64,000 nt of DNA from Pseudarthrobacter enclensis (GTDB lineage: Bacteria > Actinomycetota > Actinomycetes > Actinomycetales > Micrococcaceae), in contig NZ_JAUSRE010000015.1 in the NCBI RefSeq assembly GCF_030811655.1, positions 1 through 64,000 on the forward strand, read 5' to 3'. This document shows positions 17,846-26,426 of the stretch, piece by piece. The position numbers and the translations under genes are program-made. The notes beneath the pieces were generated by a model. That model saw only the letters and a program-made list of their open reading frames with translations. It was not told the origin of the DNA and did no database searches. Positions within the stretch are counted from its first letter, which is position 1. Each line of letters starts with the position of its first letter.

Positions 17846-17885
17846 CAAAAAGAAGCCCCGGCAGCACTTGCGTGCCGCCGGGGCT
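17846..17885 (-). terminator. intrinsic terminator of carD
   Basis: On the minus strand, 6 bp after the carD stop, a 14-bp stem (AGCCCCGGCGGCAC with one G-T pair) closes a GCAA tetraloop and is followed by TCTTTTT. This is a textbook Rho-independent terminator. Confidence 0.85.
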
Positions 17886-17891
17886 CAATTC

Positions 17892-18374
17892 TTAGGAAGC
17901 CAGGACCTCGTCGAGAACGCTTGCAGCCTTCTCCTCGTCGGTCTTCTCAGCCAGCGCCAGTTCTGAAATCAGAATCTGGCGGGCCTTGGCCAGCATACGC
18001 TTCTCGCCTGCGGAAAGGCCCCGATCGTGATCCCGGCGCCACAGGTCGCGAACAACCTCTGCAACCTTGATGACGTCACCGGAAGCAAGCTTCTCCAGGT
18101 TTGCCTTGTACCTGCGCGACCAGTTGGTGGGTTCCTCGGTGAACTCGGCACGAAGCACATCAAACACGTGCTCCAGGCCTTCCTTGCCCACTACGTCCCG
18201 GACCCCAACAAGGTCAACGTTCTCTGCTGGAACTTCAATGGTCAGATCACCCTGGGCCACCTTGAGCTTGAGATACATTTTCTCTTCGCCCTTGATGGTG
18301 CGCATCTTGATTTCTTCAATCTTCGCAGCACCGTGGTGAGGGTAAACTACTGTCTCGCCGACCTCAAATACCAT
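17892..18374 (-). CDS. carD: CarD-family RNA polymerase-binding regulator
   Basis: CarD binds the RNA polymerase beta subunit and stabilises open complexes, mainly at rRNA promoters. The 160 residues begin [22 protein letters not shown], the Tudor-like polymerase-interaction domain, and continue into a helical DNA-binding half with [32 protein letters not shown] and a C-terminal helix. The conserved tryptophan that wedges into the minor groove is probably the one in [13 protein letters not shown] lies about 10 bases before the ATG, and TAAACT further upstream may be its -10 box. The following gene is ispD, as in M. tuberculosis. Confidence 0.95.
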   Translation of the reverse strand: MVFEVGETVVYPHHGAAKIEEIKMRTIKGEEKMYLKLKVAQGDLTIEVPAENVDLVGVRDVVGKEGLEHVFDVLRAEFTEEPTNWSRRYKANLEKLASGDVIKVAEVVRDLWRRDHDRGLSAGEKRMLAKARQILISELALAEKTDEEKAASVLDEVLAS

Positions 18375-18502
18375 GTGGACATTTCCCCTTTCCCGCAGAC
18401 CAGTTTATCACGATTCAGGCATATGACCGGCCGGAGAACGGCCCCTCAACCGCGAAAATACGCGGAAAAATGGCCCAATCCACCCCCTCCACCCCCTTGA
18501 CG

Positions 18503-18522
18503 GATGCACGGATTAGTGCATC
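18503..18522. promoter_or_regulatory. inverted repeat in the carD/lpqE divergent region
   Basis: GATGCAC and GTGCATC form a perfect 7-bp inverted repeat with a 6-bp spacer, in the 256-bp gap between the divergent carD and lipoprotein genes. It is about 60 bp upstream of a TAGGCT box (18584-18589) that could be the lipoprotein -10. An operator role is only suggested by symmetry and position. Confidence 0.3.
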
Positions 18523-18630
18523 GGGTGAGCGTTCCCACGGGGGTTGTGACGGCACCGAATCCTCGTTTGGCGCTCTTTACGGATAGGCTATGGCTGAAAA
18601 AGACTTCAAATTTCTTGAGGAGTACGTGAC

Positions 18631-19221
18631 GTGCGTTCCACTGCGATGAACCGGGCCCAGCGCGGCAAACTGGCACTGACGGCGGCTGCCCTTGGCGCCA
18701 GCCTGCTGACAGCGGGCTGCGGTTACATCACGCCCCAGCAGACCAGCCACCAGTACTCCGCCTCGGACGGCATCCGGACGGACCTCGGTCCCCTGCAGTT
18801 GCGGAACATCCTCATCGTCTCCAACGGCGAAGACGAGCCAGGCCGCCTGATCGGTGCCGTTTACAACTCCTCCTCGAAGGACGTCACGCTTACGGTCAAT
18901 GGCGCAAAGGGCTCGCAGACCCAGGTCCCGGTGAAAGCCAACTCCTACACGCTGCTCAATGACAAGTCCGACGCCGCCATTCTGAGCACCACCGGCGGCA
19001 AGCCAGGCTCCATGGTGGACGTCAAGATCAGCGAGAACGGTACAAACGTCAGCAACACGGTCAAGGTTCCCGTCCTGGACGCCACCTTGAAGGAGTACAA
19101 GGACTACGTGCCTACCCCCAGCGCCTCGGCAACGGCCACGCCGTCGTCGTCCGCTTCTGCAAGCGCAGGCGCAACCTCGAGCGCCAGCGCAACGGCCTCG
19201 GCTACCGCAACAGGCCGCTAA
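18631..19221 (+). CDS. LpqE-like lipoprotein
   Basis: A 196-residue exported lipoprotein: basic N terminus, hydrophobic stretch, and lipobox LLTAGC with the acylated Cys at residue 30. The middle (about residues 45-150) is a beta-rich domain with LRNILIVSNGEDEPGRLIGAVYN, a pattern of the actinobacterial LpqE group, whose function is not established. The last 40 residues are Ser/Ala/Thr repeats, probably a wall-spanning tail. The start GTG is supported by GAGGAG 8 bases upstream. It is divergent from carD exactly as lpqE is in M. tuberculosis, which supports the name by position as well as by sequence. Confidence 0.75.
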   Translation: MRSTAMNRAQRGKLALTAAALGASLLTAGCGYITPQQTSHQYSASDGIRTDLGPLQLRNILIVSNGEDEPGRLIGAVYNSSSKDVTLTVNGAKGSQTQVPVKANSYTLLNDKSDAAILSTTGGKPGSMVDVKISENGTNVSNTVKVPVLDATLKEYKDYVPTPSASATATPSSSASASAGATSSASATASATATGR

Positions 19222-19239
19222 AGCCAGCACGGTCCGTAG

Positions 19240-19290
19240 GGACACAGCAAAAAGGGAGGAGCCGGCGGCTCCTCCCTTTTTGCTGTGTCC
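19240..19290. terminator. bidirectional terminator lpqE-like/regX3
   Basis: A perfect 24-bp stem with a 3-base loop (GGC), running from GGACACAGC to its complement, contains an A5 run on one arm and T5 on the other. It lies between the convergent lipoprotein and response-regulator genes and should stop transcription from both sides. Confidence 0.85.
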
Positions 19291-19306
19291 GCTCTCCGCT
19301 GCCGGT

Positions 19307-19987
19307 TTACGGCTCGAACTTGTACCCCAGGCCGCGGACGGTAACCAGGTAGCGGGGAGCGGATGGATCCGGTTCAATCTTGCCCCGCAGGCGCTTTACG
19401 TGGACGTCCAGGGTCTTGGTGTCGCCCACGTAATCGGAACCCCACACCCGGTCGATCAGCTGGCCGCGGGTGAGTACGCGGCCCGAGTTCCGGAGCAGCA
19501 TCTCCAGGAGCTCAAACTCCTTCAAAGGAAGCAGGACCTGCTCGCCGTCCACACTCACCACGTGGCGCTCAATGTCCATGCGGACCGGGCCCGCCTGGAC
19601 CGTTGAAGAGACCAGCTCCTCCGGCTCGCCCTGGCGCCGCAGCACAGCCCGGACCCTGGCCACCAGCTCACGGGAGGAGTACGGCTTGGTCACGTAGTCA
19701 TCGGCGCCGAGCTCCAGGCCCACGACTTTGTCGATCTCGGAGTCCTTGGCGGTCAGCATGATCACGGGAACGCTCGATCGCTGGCGCAGCTGGCGGCATA
19801 CCTCCGTGCCGGACAGGCCGGGGAGCTGCAGGTCGAGCAACACCAGGTCGGCACCGTTGCGGTCGAACTCGGTGATGGCGTCAAGGCCGTTATCCACCAC
19901 CTCAACCTCGAACCCTTCCTTGCCCAGCAAATACGACAAGGGGTCGCTGAACGATTCCTCGTCCTCCACAATCAAGATCCTGCTCAA
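19307..19987 (-). CDS. regX3: phosphate-responsive response regulator (RegX3/PhoP-like)
   Basis: OmpR-family regulator of 226 residues. The receiver domain (1-120) has the acidic pair DEE near residue 9, phosphoacceptor Asp52 in VLLDLQLPG, the switch Thr in MLTAKD and the conserved Lys of VTKPYSSREL. The winged-helix domain (about 130-226) has LKEFELLEMLLRNSGRVLTR and LDVHVKRLRGKIE as recognition elements. Its start overlaps the senX3 stop by 4 bp (ATGA). Together with phoU opposite, the pair matches SenX3-RegX3, which controls phosphate starvation genes in actinobacteria. Confidence 0.92.
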   Translation of the reverse strand: MSRILIVEDEESFSDPLSYLLGKEGFEVEVVDNGLDAITEFDRNGADLVLLDLQLPGLSGTEVCRQLRQRSSVPVIMLTAKDSEIDKVVGLELGADDYVTKPYSSRELVARVRAVLRRQGEPEELVSSTVQAGPVRMDIERHVVSVDGEQVLLPLKEFELLEMLLRNSGRVLTRGQLIDRVWGSDYVGDTKTLDVHVKRLRGKIEPDPSAPRYLVTVRGLGYKFEP

Positions 19988-21255
19988 GCGTTAGCTCCTT
20001 GTTCTGTAGCGCCCGGTTCTGTTGCGCCGGCGGCGCGGGGTACCTGGGTAAGAGTTGGCGGGTCGGGTGTCTCCCGCGCGACCACCAGCGCCGCCGCTTC
20101 CGAAGCCTGGGTGCCGGCGTCGTTGTCCTGCCCTTCCATCTCGGGCAGCCGGAGGGTGAAGGTGGACCCCTGCCCGGGCTGGGACCACAGCGTCACCTCG
20201 CCGCCGTGGTTGGAGGCCACATGCTTGACGATGCTCAGCCCCAGTCCGGTGCCGCCGGTGTGGCGCGACCGGGCGGCATCCACCCGGTAGAAACGTTCGA
20301 AGACGCGCTCCTGGTCCTCGGGGCTAAGCCCCTCCCCCTGGTCCGTCACAGAGATGGAGACCAGGCCTTCCCGGGACCGTACCCCGATTCCCACCCGGGT
20401 GTTGGCCGGTGAATAGCGGATCGCGTTGTCGATCAGGTTCCGCAGCGCGGTCACCAGCAGGTCCTGGTCGCCGAACACCTTGCCGTCGGTGCGCCCACCC
20501 ACCACGATGCTGATGTTCTTGCTCTCCGCGGGAAGCTGGGACCGGTCCACGGCCTCCGCGATGACGGCATTAATGTCCACGGGACCGCCTTGCTGGGTGA
20601 CGCTGGCACCCTGCAGGCGGGAAAGTTCGATGATGTCCTGGACCAGGGCGGCAAGCCTGGCCGACTCCTTATGCATGCGCTTGGCGAAGCGGCGTACGGC
20701 TTCCGCGTCGTCCGCCGAGGATTCAAGCGCCTCGGCCAGCAGGGAGATGGCACCCACCGGAGTCTTCAATTCGTGCGATACGTTGGCGACGAAGTCGTTG
20801 CGGATCTCTTCGGTCCGCGTAATCTCGGTACGGTCATCGGCCAGGAGGAGGATGTATTCCTCACCCAGCATGGCCGCCCGGACCTGGACGATGATGGTCC
20901 CCTGCCCAAGCGGACCCCGGGGAAGCTCCAGCTGCTTTTCCAGGATGACGCCGTCGCGCCGGACACCGGCCGTCATGTCCAGGAGTTCCTTGTGCACCAC
21001 GGTGTGCCCGCGGACCAGGCCGTACGCATACGCTGCGGGGCTGGCACGGACCACGCCGTCGACGTCGTCCAGCACCACAAAGGCGCGTCCGACGACGGCC
21101 AGCACCTCCGCAGCGCCCGCCGGCAGGGCGGGTTCTCCCGCGTCGACGTCCAGCAACTCGCGCTGCTTCTCGCTGACCCTGTAGGCAAGCACGCCGAAGG
21201 TGCCAAGCGCCAGGCCGATAAGGCCGGCAACCAGACCAATGAGCATAGGATCCAC
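19984..21255 (-). CDS. senX3: phosphate sensor histidine kinase (SenX3/PhoR-like)
   Basis: The 423-residue kinase has one N-terminal transmembrane helix (about residues 4-25) and no large extracellular loop, then a PAS-like region (about 45-145), the HisKA box FVANVSHELKTPVGAIS with phosphoacceptor His161, and an HATPase domain with the N box LRNLIDNAIRYSP, DQGEGLSPEDQ and GTGLGLSIVKH. Lack of an external sensor domain fits SenX3 and PhoR, which sense through PhoU and the Pst system. The C-terminal 40 residues are Ala/Thr-rich and not conserved. It is the first gene of senX3-regX3 and is divergent from phoU. Confidence 0.92.
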   Translation of the reverse strand: MDPMLIGLVAGLIGLALGTFGVLAYRVSEKQRELLDVDAGEPALPAGAAEVLAVVGRAFVVLDDVDGVVRASPAAYAYGLVRGHTVVHKELLDMTAGVRRDGVILEKQLELPRGPLGQGTIIVQVRAAMLGEEYILLLADDRTEITRTEEIRNDFVANVSHELKTPVGAISLLAEALESSADDAEAVRRFAKRMHKESARLAALVQDIIELSRLQGASVTQQGGPVDINAVIAEAVDRSQLPAESKNISIVVGGRTDGKVFGDQDLLVTALRNLIDNAIRYSPANTRVGIGVRSREGLVSISVTDQGEGLSPEDQERVFERFYRVDAARSRHTGGTGLGLSIVKHVASNHGGEVTLWSQPGQGSTFTLRLPEMEGQDNDAGTQASEAAALVVARETPDPPTLTQVPRAAGATEPGATEQGANA

Positions 21256-21315
21256 AGCTCCACTTTATGCTCATGGCTGCCGCGCCCCGCCGCCTGGGGG
21301 TGCTTCGGGCAAACG

Positions 21316-21347
21316 GTTCAACTAACGTTCATCTGTGTGGGCATAAT
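21316..21347 (+). promoter_or_regulatory. PHO-box-like direct repeat and phoU promoter
   Basis: Two 11-bp direct repeat units, GTTCAACTAAC (21316-21326) and GTTCATCTGTG (21327-21337), match the layout of the Streptomyces PHO box, which is built from GTTCA-type 11-mers. A -10-like CATAAT follows at 21342-21347. The repeats overlap where a -35 box would be, the geometry of an activator site. RegX3 from the neighbouring gene is the obvious candidate protein. Confidence 0.6.
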
Positions 21348-21451
21348 CGTTTACCGGGCGATGACAAAGTGTGTGGTTAGAGCGCCCATCGGCGACACGA
21401 TTCCTGCTGCCCTGGAGCGGCCGGCGGGAGTTCCAAGGAAAGGACGCCTAC

Positions 21452-22114
21452 GTGCGTAAGGTTTTTCAGGAAGAACTCACCCAGGTCGGTGACCAGCTGG
21501 TGGAGATTTCCCGGCTCGTCAGCGAAGCGATGGACAAGGCCACCACCTCATTCCAGGTGGCGGACGTGGACCTCGCCCAGGATGTCATCGCAGCCGATGC
21601 GCGCATTGACTTCCTGCAGAACAGCCTTGATGAGCGGGCCATCGACATCCTGGCGCTGCAGGGTCCCGTCGCCAGCGACCTGCGCATGATCGTGGGTTCC
21701 CTCCGGATGAGCGCGTCCCTGGAGCGGATGGGCGACCTGGCTCGCCACATCGCCCAGCTCGCCCGCCTCCGCTACCCCTCCACCGTGATTCCGGCGTCCA
21801 TGACGGAGACCTTCAACAAGATGGCCGAACTGGACCAGGAGATCGCCGACAAGCTGACGGTCCTGCTGGAGAGCCGCGACCTGGAGGTGGCCCGGGACAT
21901 CCTGAAGGCCAATACGGCCATCAACGATCTGCACCTGAGCGTCTTCAAGGCCATCGCTGCTCCCGAATGGTCCGAGTCCCCCGCCACCACCGTGGACGTG
22001 GCCCTCGCAAGCCGCTACTTCGAGCGGTTCGCGGACCATGGCGTTTCCGTTGCCCAGAAGGTGACCTATCTGGTCACCGGTGCGTGGCAGCCGAACGCCA
22101 CTGAGCACAGCTGA
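21452..22114 (+). CDS. phoU: phosphate signalling protein PhoU
   Basis: PhoU is an all-helical metal-binding protein that links phosphate uptake by the Pst transporter to the sensor kinase. The 220 residues contain the two tandem three-helix repeats of the family, with DLRMIVGSLRMSASLERMGDLARHIAQLA in the first and ALASRYFERFADHGVSVAQKV in the second; E(R)MGD and ERFADH are the metal-binding signatures. I start at GTG 21452, with AAAGGA 9 bases upstream; the longest frame adds 27 residues that do not fit the family. It is divergent from senX3-regX3. Confidence 0.93.
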   Translation: MRKVFQEELTQVGDQLVEISRLVSEAMDKATTSFQVADVDLAQDVIAADARIDFLQNSLDERAIDILALQGPVASDLRMIVGSLRMSASLERMGDLARHIAQLARLRYPSTVIPASMTETFNKMAELDQEIADKLTVLLESRDLEVARDILKANTAINDLHLSVFKAIAAPEWSESPATTVDVALASRYFERFADHGVSVAQKVTYLVTGAWQPNATEHS

Positions 22115-22133
22115 TCCCACTTCGGGTAAAAAC

Positions 22134-22173
22134 CGACGGCGGGCTGGTCACCAAGGTGACCAGCCCGCCGTCG
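22134..22173. terminator. terminator between phoU and gpmA
   Basis: A perfect 19-bp stem (starting CGACGGCGGGCTGGTCACC) with a 2-base central AA lies 20 bp after the phoU stop. A short pyrimidine run follows. phoU and gpmA converge here. Confidence 0.75.
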
Positions 22174-22260
22174 TCGTTTCACATTTGACGCAGCGCGTTC
22201 TTCGGCCGGAGTGCGTCTAAGGGAGGAACGACCGAGCACCCGGCGAAGAACCGCGAAGTC

Positions 22261-23007
22261 TTACTTCTTGCCCTGGTTGGCCACCGCAAGAATGGCCTGC
22301 TCGGCGGCCTCGGGATCGAGGTAGGTGCCGCCGGGCTTGACCGGCTGGAAGTCCTCATCCAGTTCGTAGACCAGCGGGATGCCGGTGGGGATGTTGAGGC
22401 CGGCGATCGCCTCGTCACTGATGCCGTCAAGGTGCTTCACCAGCGCACGGAGCGAGTTGCCGTGGGCCGTGACCAGGACGGTCTTGCCGGCCTTGAGGTC
22501 TTCCTTGATGTCCGATTCCCAGTACGGGAGGAGGCGCACCAGGACATCCTTCAGGCACTCGGTGCGCGGGAGGGCGTCCCCCAGGTCCGCATAACGGGGG
22601 TCATGGGCCTGCGAGAACTCGGAGTCATCGGACAGGGGCGGCGGCGGGGTGTCATAGGAGCGGCGCCATTCCATGAACTGCTCTTCACCGAACTCGGCCA
22701 GGGTCTGCGCCTTGTCCTTGCCCTGCAGGGCCCCGTAGTGGCGTTCGTTAAGGCGCCAGTCACGCTTGACCGGGATCCAGCCGCGGTCGGCTTTGTCCAG
22801 GGCAATGTTGGCGGTGTTGATGGCCCGCTTCAGCAGGGAGGTGTAGAGAATGTCCGGCAGGATGTTGTTTTCCACCAGCAGTTCACCGCCACGCGCTGCT
22901 TCCGCGCGCCCCTGGTCGTTCAGGTCGACGTCCACCCAGCCGGTGAACAGGTTCTTTGCGTTCCATTCGCTGTGGCCGTGGCGCAGCAGAATCAGCTTGT
23001 AAGTCAT
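22261..23007 (-). CDS. gpmA: 2,3-bisphosphoglycerate-dependent phosphoglycerate mutase
   Basis: Glycolytic enzyme interconverting 3- and 2-phosphoglycerate. The N-terminal [12 protein letters not shown] holds the phosphohistidine RHG motif; [23 protein letters not shown] and [17 protein letters not shown] complete the active site. ATG 23007 gives 248 residues, matching the family (about 249), and has AGGA 8 bases upstream; the longest open frame would add about 60 unrelated residues. Its place next to senX3-regX3 mirrors gpm1 in mycobacteria. Confidence 0.95.
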   Translation of the reverse strand: MTYKLILLRHGHSEWNAKNLFTGWVDVDLNDQGRAEAARGGELLVENNILPDILYTSLLKRAINTANIALDKADRGWIPVKRDWRLNERHYGALQGKDKAQTLAEFGEEQFMEWRRSYDTPPPPLSDDSEFSQAHDPRYADLGDALPRTECLKDVLVRLLPYWESDIKEDLKAGKTVLVTAHGNSLRALVKHLDGISDEAIAGLNIPTGIPLVYELDEDFQPVKPGGTYLDPEAAEQAILAVANQGKK

Positions 23008-23118
23008 GATTTTCATCCTAGCCGAGCAGCGTTGCGGGCCGCCCAGCGTTACAAGGCCGGGCGATCCGGGACCCCTGCGATTGCGGCCCCTCCCCCGCCC
23101 TGGCGATAGGGTGGGGCG

Positions 23119-23964
23119 GTGGTTCAAAAGGCTGAACGGGTCAACGCCCCGCAACTTTCCGGCAGGACATCCGATGCCAGGCAAGGGCGCCCGGTGGGCA
23201 ACGTAACCCGCGGCACCACCAATCCCAACCGCATGCGCCGGGTGGACCGCTGGCTGACCGGGCCCCAGGCCTGGCGGCTGCGGCGCGCATCAGACCCTCT
23301 GGTCGTGGACCTGGGCTACGGCGCAACGCCGGCCACCGCCGTCGAACTTCATGAAAGGCTCGCCGTGATCCGCCCGGACGTCAAGGTCTGCGGAATCGAA
23401 ATTGAGCCGGACCGGGTCCGTGCGGCACTTCCGCTGCAGCGGCCCGGGCTGACCTTCCACGTGGGCGGCTTTGAACTGCCCGTCCCGGGGCGCCCTGTAC
23501 TGGTCCGGGCATTCAATGTCCTCCGTCAGTATGAGGAGGACGATGTTCCCGGTATCTGGCGGCTGGTGCAGGACCGGCTGGCCCCTGATGGGCTGTTCGT
23601 CGACGGTACGTGCGACGAGATCGGACGGCGCGTGACCTGGGTTGCACTCGACCAGGACCGGCCGTTGTCCCTGGGCATAGCGGTCCGGTTCGGAAGCTTC
23701 GACCTGCCTTCAGTCGTGGCCGAACGGCTTCCCAAGGCACTGATCCACCGAAACGTCCCCGGTGAACGGATTCATGCCTTCCTGCAGGCAATGGACCGTG
23801 CGTGGCTTGAGAGTGCGCCGCTTGCATCCTTTGGCAACAGACAACGCTGGGTGGGCATGTGCCGGAGCCTGCGCGATGCCGGGTGGCCCGTCCAGGACGG
23901 TCCGGCCCGTTGGCGGCTGGGTGAGCTGACGGTGGATTGGGAGTCTGTGGCGCCCCTGGATTAG
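23119..23964 (+). CDS. class I SAM-dependent methyltransferase
   Basis: A 281-residue protein with the Rossmann motif [17 protein letters not shown] (about residues 62-77), motif II acidic [11 protein letters not shown] and a post-motif region [15 protein letters not shown]. This is a small-molecule or unknown-substrate methyltransferase of a type common beside gpmA in Arthrobacter relatives; the substrate cannot be told from sequence. The first 40 residues are probably disordered. GTG 23119 follows a TAGGGT box (23107-23112) by 6 bases, consistent with a leaderless transcript. A start further in, before the [10 protein letters not shown] block, cannot be excluded. Confidence 0.75.
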   Translation: MVQKAERVNAPQLSGRTSDARQGRPVGNVTRGTTNPNRMRRVDRWLTGPQAWRLRRASDPLVVDLGYGATPATAVELHERLAVIRPDVKVCGIEIEPDRVRAALPLQRPGLTFHVGGFELPVPGRPVLVRAFNVLRQYEEDDVPGIWRLVQDRLAPDGLFVDGTCDEIGRRVTWVALDQDRPLSLGIAVRFGSFDLPSVVAERLPKALIHRNVPGERIHAFLQAMDRAWLESAPLASFGNRQRWVGMCRSLRDAGWPVQDGPARWRLGELTVDWESVAPLD

Positions 23965-24031
23965 GCGTTCCTGTGCCCACGCTGGCAGGGATCCCTGCGC
24001 GACCTTGCTTAGCGGAGGGAGCCGGTGGGGA

Positions 24032-24385
24032 TCACCAGGGGCCGTAGGGACCCATGTTGCGGCTGCCGCCGCGGCCTGCGTCCTTTACGGCCGGCCGGAC
24101 ATCGGCAAGGTAGACGGAGGCGGCAACCACTGCCGCCAGTCCGAACAGGCCGAGGGTGCTGAAGAGGCCTCCGCCGGCCCCGAACAGCGAAATGACGCCA
24201 ACCAATGCCGAAGCGCCGGTGAGGGCGAGCCAGAACGTCTTGGTCCGCTTGCCGGTCGCTTCGAAGGCGTTCGGTTTGTGCCGGGCACAGTCGACAAACG
24301 CCCACAACTCAAGCCCCAGGGCCACGAGGCCGAGGATGAAGAACACTGCCTGTTCTACGTACGCAATGATTATTCGACCGTCCAC
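24032..24385 (-). CDS. DUF2516 family membrane protein
   Basis: The 117-residue protein has three predicted membrane segments: about residues 9-31 (VEQAVFFILGLVALGLELWAF), 50-68 and 73-93, with a basic cytosolic loop CARHKPNAFEATGKRTK after the first. The pattern matches the actinobacterial DUF2516 family, of unknown function. GTG 24385 lies 6 bases after TAGGCT and has no ribosome-binding site. It sits 9 bp downstream of the cystathionine gamma-synthase gene on the same strand, but the TAGGCT box suggests its own promoter. Confidence 0.8.
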   Translation of the reverse strand: MDGRIIIAYVEQAVFFILGLVALGLELWAFVDCARHKPNAFEATGKRTKTFWLALTGASALVGVISLFGAGGGLFSTLGLFGLAAVVAASVYLADVRPAVKDAGRGGSRNMGPYGPW

Positions 24386-24394
24386 AAGCCCAGC

Positions 24395-25585
24395 CTAGCC
24401 GTCCAGCGTGTCCAGCGCCTGCTTCAGGTCGGCCCAAAGGTCCTCAACGTTTTCCACCCCAACGCTCAGGCGCACCAGGTTCTCCGGCACGCTGGCGGGT
24501 TCGGCCGAGTGCCGGCGCCGGCGTTCGATCAGGGACTCGACGCCGCCAAGGGAGGTGGCGGGCAGCCAGAGGCCAAGCGCCTGCACCAGTTTGTCGGCGG
24601 CGTCGGCCCCGCTCAGGCCTGCCGCAGGGGCCACCTGGATGCAGATTATGGAGCCGAACCCCTTCATCTGCTCCTTGGCGCGGATGTGCCCGGGATCGGT
24701 GCTGAGGCCGGGGAACCGGATGGATTCGATGGCGGGGTGCGTGGCAAGGCGTTCGGCCAGGACCATGGATGACTCCTGGGACCGTTCCACCCTCAGCGCG
24801 AGGGTCCGCAGCCCGCGCAGCGCCAGCCACGCTTCGAAGGGACCGGCGATGGCGCCATGGATGATGCGGTGGTGGAGCAGGGCGGCCCGGATCTCCGGGT
24901 TGGAGGTGACCAGCGCACCGAGGACGACGTCGGAGTGGCCGGCCAGATACTTGGTCACCGAATGGAGGACGACGTCGGATCCGAGCAACAGGGGTTGCTG
25001 CACCAAGGGTGTGGAGAAGGTGTTGTCTGTGACAACAACCGCGCCTGCCGCGTGTGCGGCCGCTGCCACGGCCGTCATGTCTGCAATGCCCAGCATGGGG
25101 TTGGTGGGGCTCTCCAGCCAGAGCATGGACGCGGCTTTGCCCGACGGGCCGCCCGGAGTGAGTGCTTCCTTGACGGCGTCGGTATCGGCAATGTCAACGG
25201 TCCGGAGCTCGATGAAGCCCTTTTGGGCGAGTTCCGAGGCCATCACCAGGGAACCGGAGTAGCTGTGGTTGGGCATGACCAGCACGCCGCCGGCAGGAAC
25301 CAGGGACAGCGCCGAATTGACCGCCGCCAGACCAGAGGCGTAAAGCAGGCCGGGCAGCGCGGAACCTTCCAGCTGGCCCAGCGCCTCTTCGAAGGGATCC
25401 CAGGTGGGGTTGGAGTAGCGGCCGTAACCCCGGTCGCCGTCGCCGAGCGGACCCGTCCCGAAGTAGGTGGAGGAAAGGGTAATGGGCGGATTGACCGGCT
25501 GGTCCCTTTCCCGCGGCGGACGCCCAGCCGCCACCACCACAGTCTCGGGTGAAAGGGACGCGGCCTGGTGCTCGGAAAGACTCAT
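24395..25585 (-). CDS. trans-sulfuration PLP enzyme (cystathionine gamma-synthase type)
   Basis: Cys/Met metabolism PLP enzyme of 396 residues. Landmarks are the RYSNPTWDPFEEALGQLEG substrate region, LYASGLAAVNSAL phosphate loop, LWLESPTNPMLGIADM, the Asp of VVTDNTFSTPLVQQPL, and Lys212 in HSVTKYLAGHSDVVLGA that should bind PLP. Cystathionine gamma-synthase is the most likely activity, but gamma-lyase and O-acetylhomoserine enzymes are close relatives, so I give no symbol. I start at ATG 25585, 7 bases after TAATCT; the longest frame adds 66 residues not found in the family. It is divergent from tmk. Confidence 0.85.
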   Translation of the reverse strand: MSLSEHQAASLSPETVVVAAGRPPRERDQPVNPPITLSSTYFGTGPLGDGDRGYGRYSNPTWDPFEEALGQLEGSALPGLLYASGLAAVNSALSLVPAGGVLVMPNHSYSGSLVMASELAQKGFIELRTVDIADTDAVKEALTPGGPSGKAASMLWLESPTNPMLGIADMTAVAAAAHAAGAVVVTDNTFSTPLVQQPLLLGSDVVLHSVTKYLAGHSDVVLGALVTSNPEIRAALLHHRIIHGAIAGPFEAWLALRGLRTLALRVERSQESSMVLAERLATHPAIESIRFPGLSTDPGHIRAKEQMKGFGSIICIQVAPAAGLSGADAADKLVQALGLWLPATSLGGVESLIERRRRHSAEPASVPENLVRLSVGVENVEDLWADLKQALDTLDG

Positions 25586-25718
25586 GCTCAAAAGATTACT
25601 GTTCCTGCCGATTAGGCCGGAAAGCAGTGTCGCTTTGTGGACGCCGGTACATCCACCCGTCCTGCACAGGGTATGTACCAAGGCCAAAAATGTCGCTATG
25701 CCTCGGTAGGCTTGAGAA

Positions 25719-26426
25719 GTGAACAAACAGAAGGCCGGGGTATTCATCGCATTCGAAGGTGGCGATGGCGCCGGCAAGTCCACCCAGGCGGCCCGGCTCG
25801 CGGGATCACTGGAGTCCCGTGGCTACACCGTGCTCCGCACCCGGGAGCCCGGCGGAACCCCTGTTGGCGAAAAACTGCGCTCGCTGGTGCTGGACCACGG
25901 CAACGGCGAGATCGATGCCCACACCGAAGCCCTCATCTTTGCCGCTTCCCGCGCGGCCCACGCCACGCAGGTCATCCGCCCGGCACTTGCCCGCGGCGAC
26001 ATCGTCCTGACAGACCGGTACATCGACTCGTCCGTGGCGTATCAGGGCGCGGGCCGCGGCCTCGGCCAGGACGCAGTGCAGTCGCTCAATGAGTGGGCCA
26101 CCTCGGGCCTCCAGCCACACCTTACTGTCCTCCTCGACGTTGATCCGCAGCTGGGGCGGCGGCGCCGCACCGCCGGCCAGTCGGCCGAAGACCGCCTCGA
26201 GTCGGAGGCGGACGAGTTCCACATCCGCATCCGCGACGCTTTCCTCAGCCTCGCAGCGGACCGCCCAGCCGCATACCTGGTTCTCCCTGCCCAGTTGCCG
26301 GTCGATGAACTGGCGGGGCGAATCCTCGCCCGGGTTGATGTCCTGCTCGGTACTCCTGTCCCGGCAGAAGGGAAGGAAACTGCACCGGCAGTCCCGGAAG
26401 CCGGTGTAAAGGGCAGCAGGCCATGA
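25719..26426 (+). CDS. tmk: thymidylate kinase
   Basis: Phosphorylates dTMP to dTDP with ATP, needed for DNA synthesis. The P-loop is FEGGDGAGKSTQ near residue 13; TREPGGTPVGE, the DRYIDSSVAYQGAGRGLG lid/substrate motif and LLDVDPQLGRRRR complete the pattern. Length is 235 residues, slightly long because of a Pro/Glu-rich C-terminal tail. GTG 25719 stands 6 bases after TAGGCT (25707-25712), so the transcript is probably leaderless. It overlaps holB by 4 bp, a common actinobacterial pairing of nucleotide supply with replication. Confidence 0.95.
   Translation: MNKQKAGVFIAFEGGDGAGKSTQAARLAGSLESRGYTVLRTREPGGTPVGEKLRSLVLDHGNGEIDAHTEALIFAASRAAHATQVIRPALARGDIVLTDRYIDSSVAYQGAGRGLGQDAVQSLNEWATSGLQPHLTVLLDVDPQLGRRRRTAGQSAEDRLESEADEFHIRIRDAFLSLAADRPAAYLVLPAQLPVDELAGRILARVDVLLGTPVPAEGKETAPAVPEAGVKGSRP

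Noticed and set aside
18631..19221. Possible copper- or phosphate-binding function for the lipoprotein
   Set aside because: I see no metal-binding cluster or phosphate-binding motif; only the LpqE-like pattern and position can be supported.
25586..25783. N-terminal extension of the cystathionine gamma-synthase-type enzyme
   Set aside because: The 66 extra residues are not part of the family and overlap the divergent tmk promoter.
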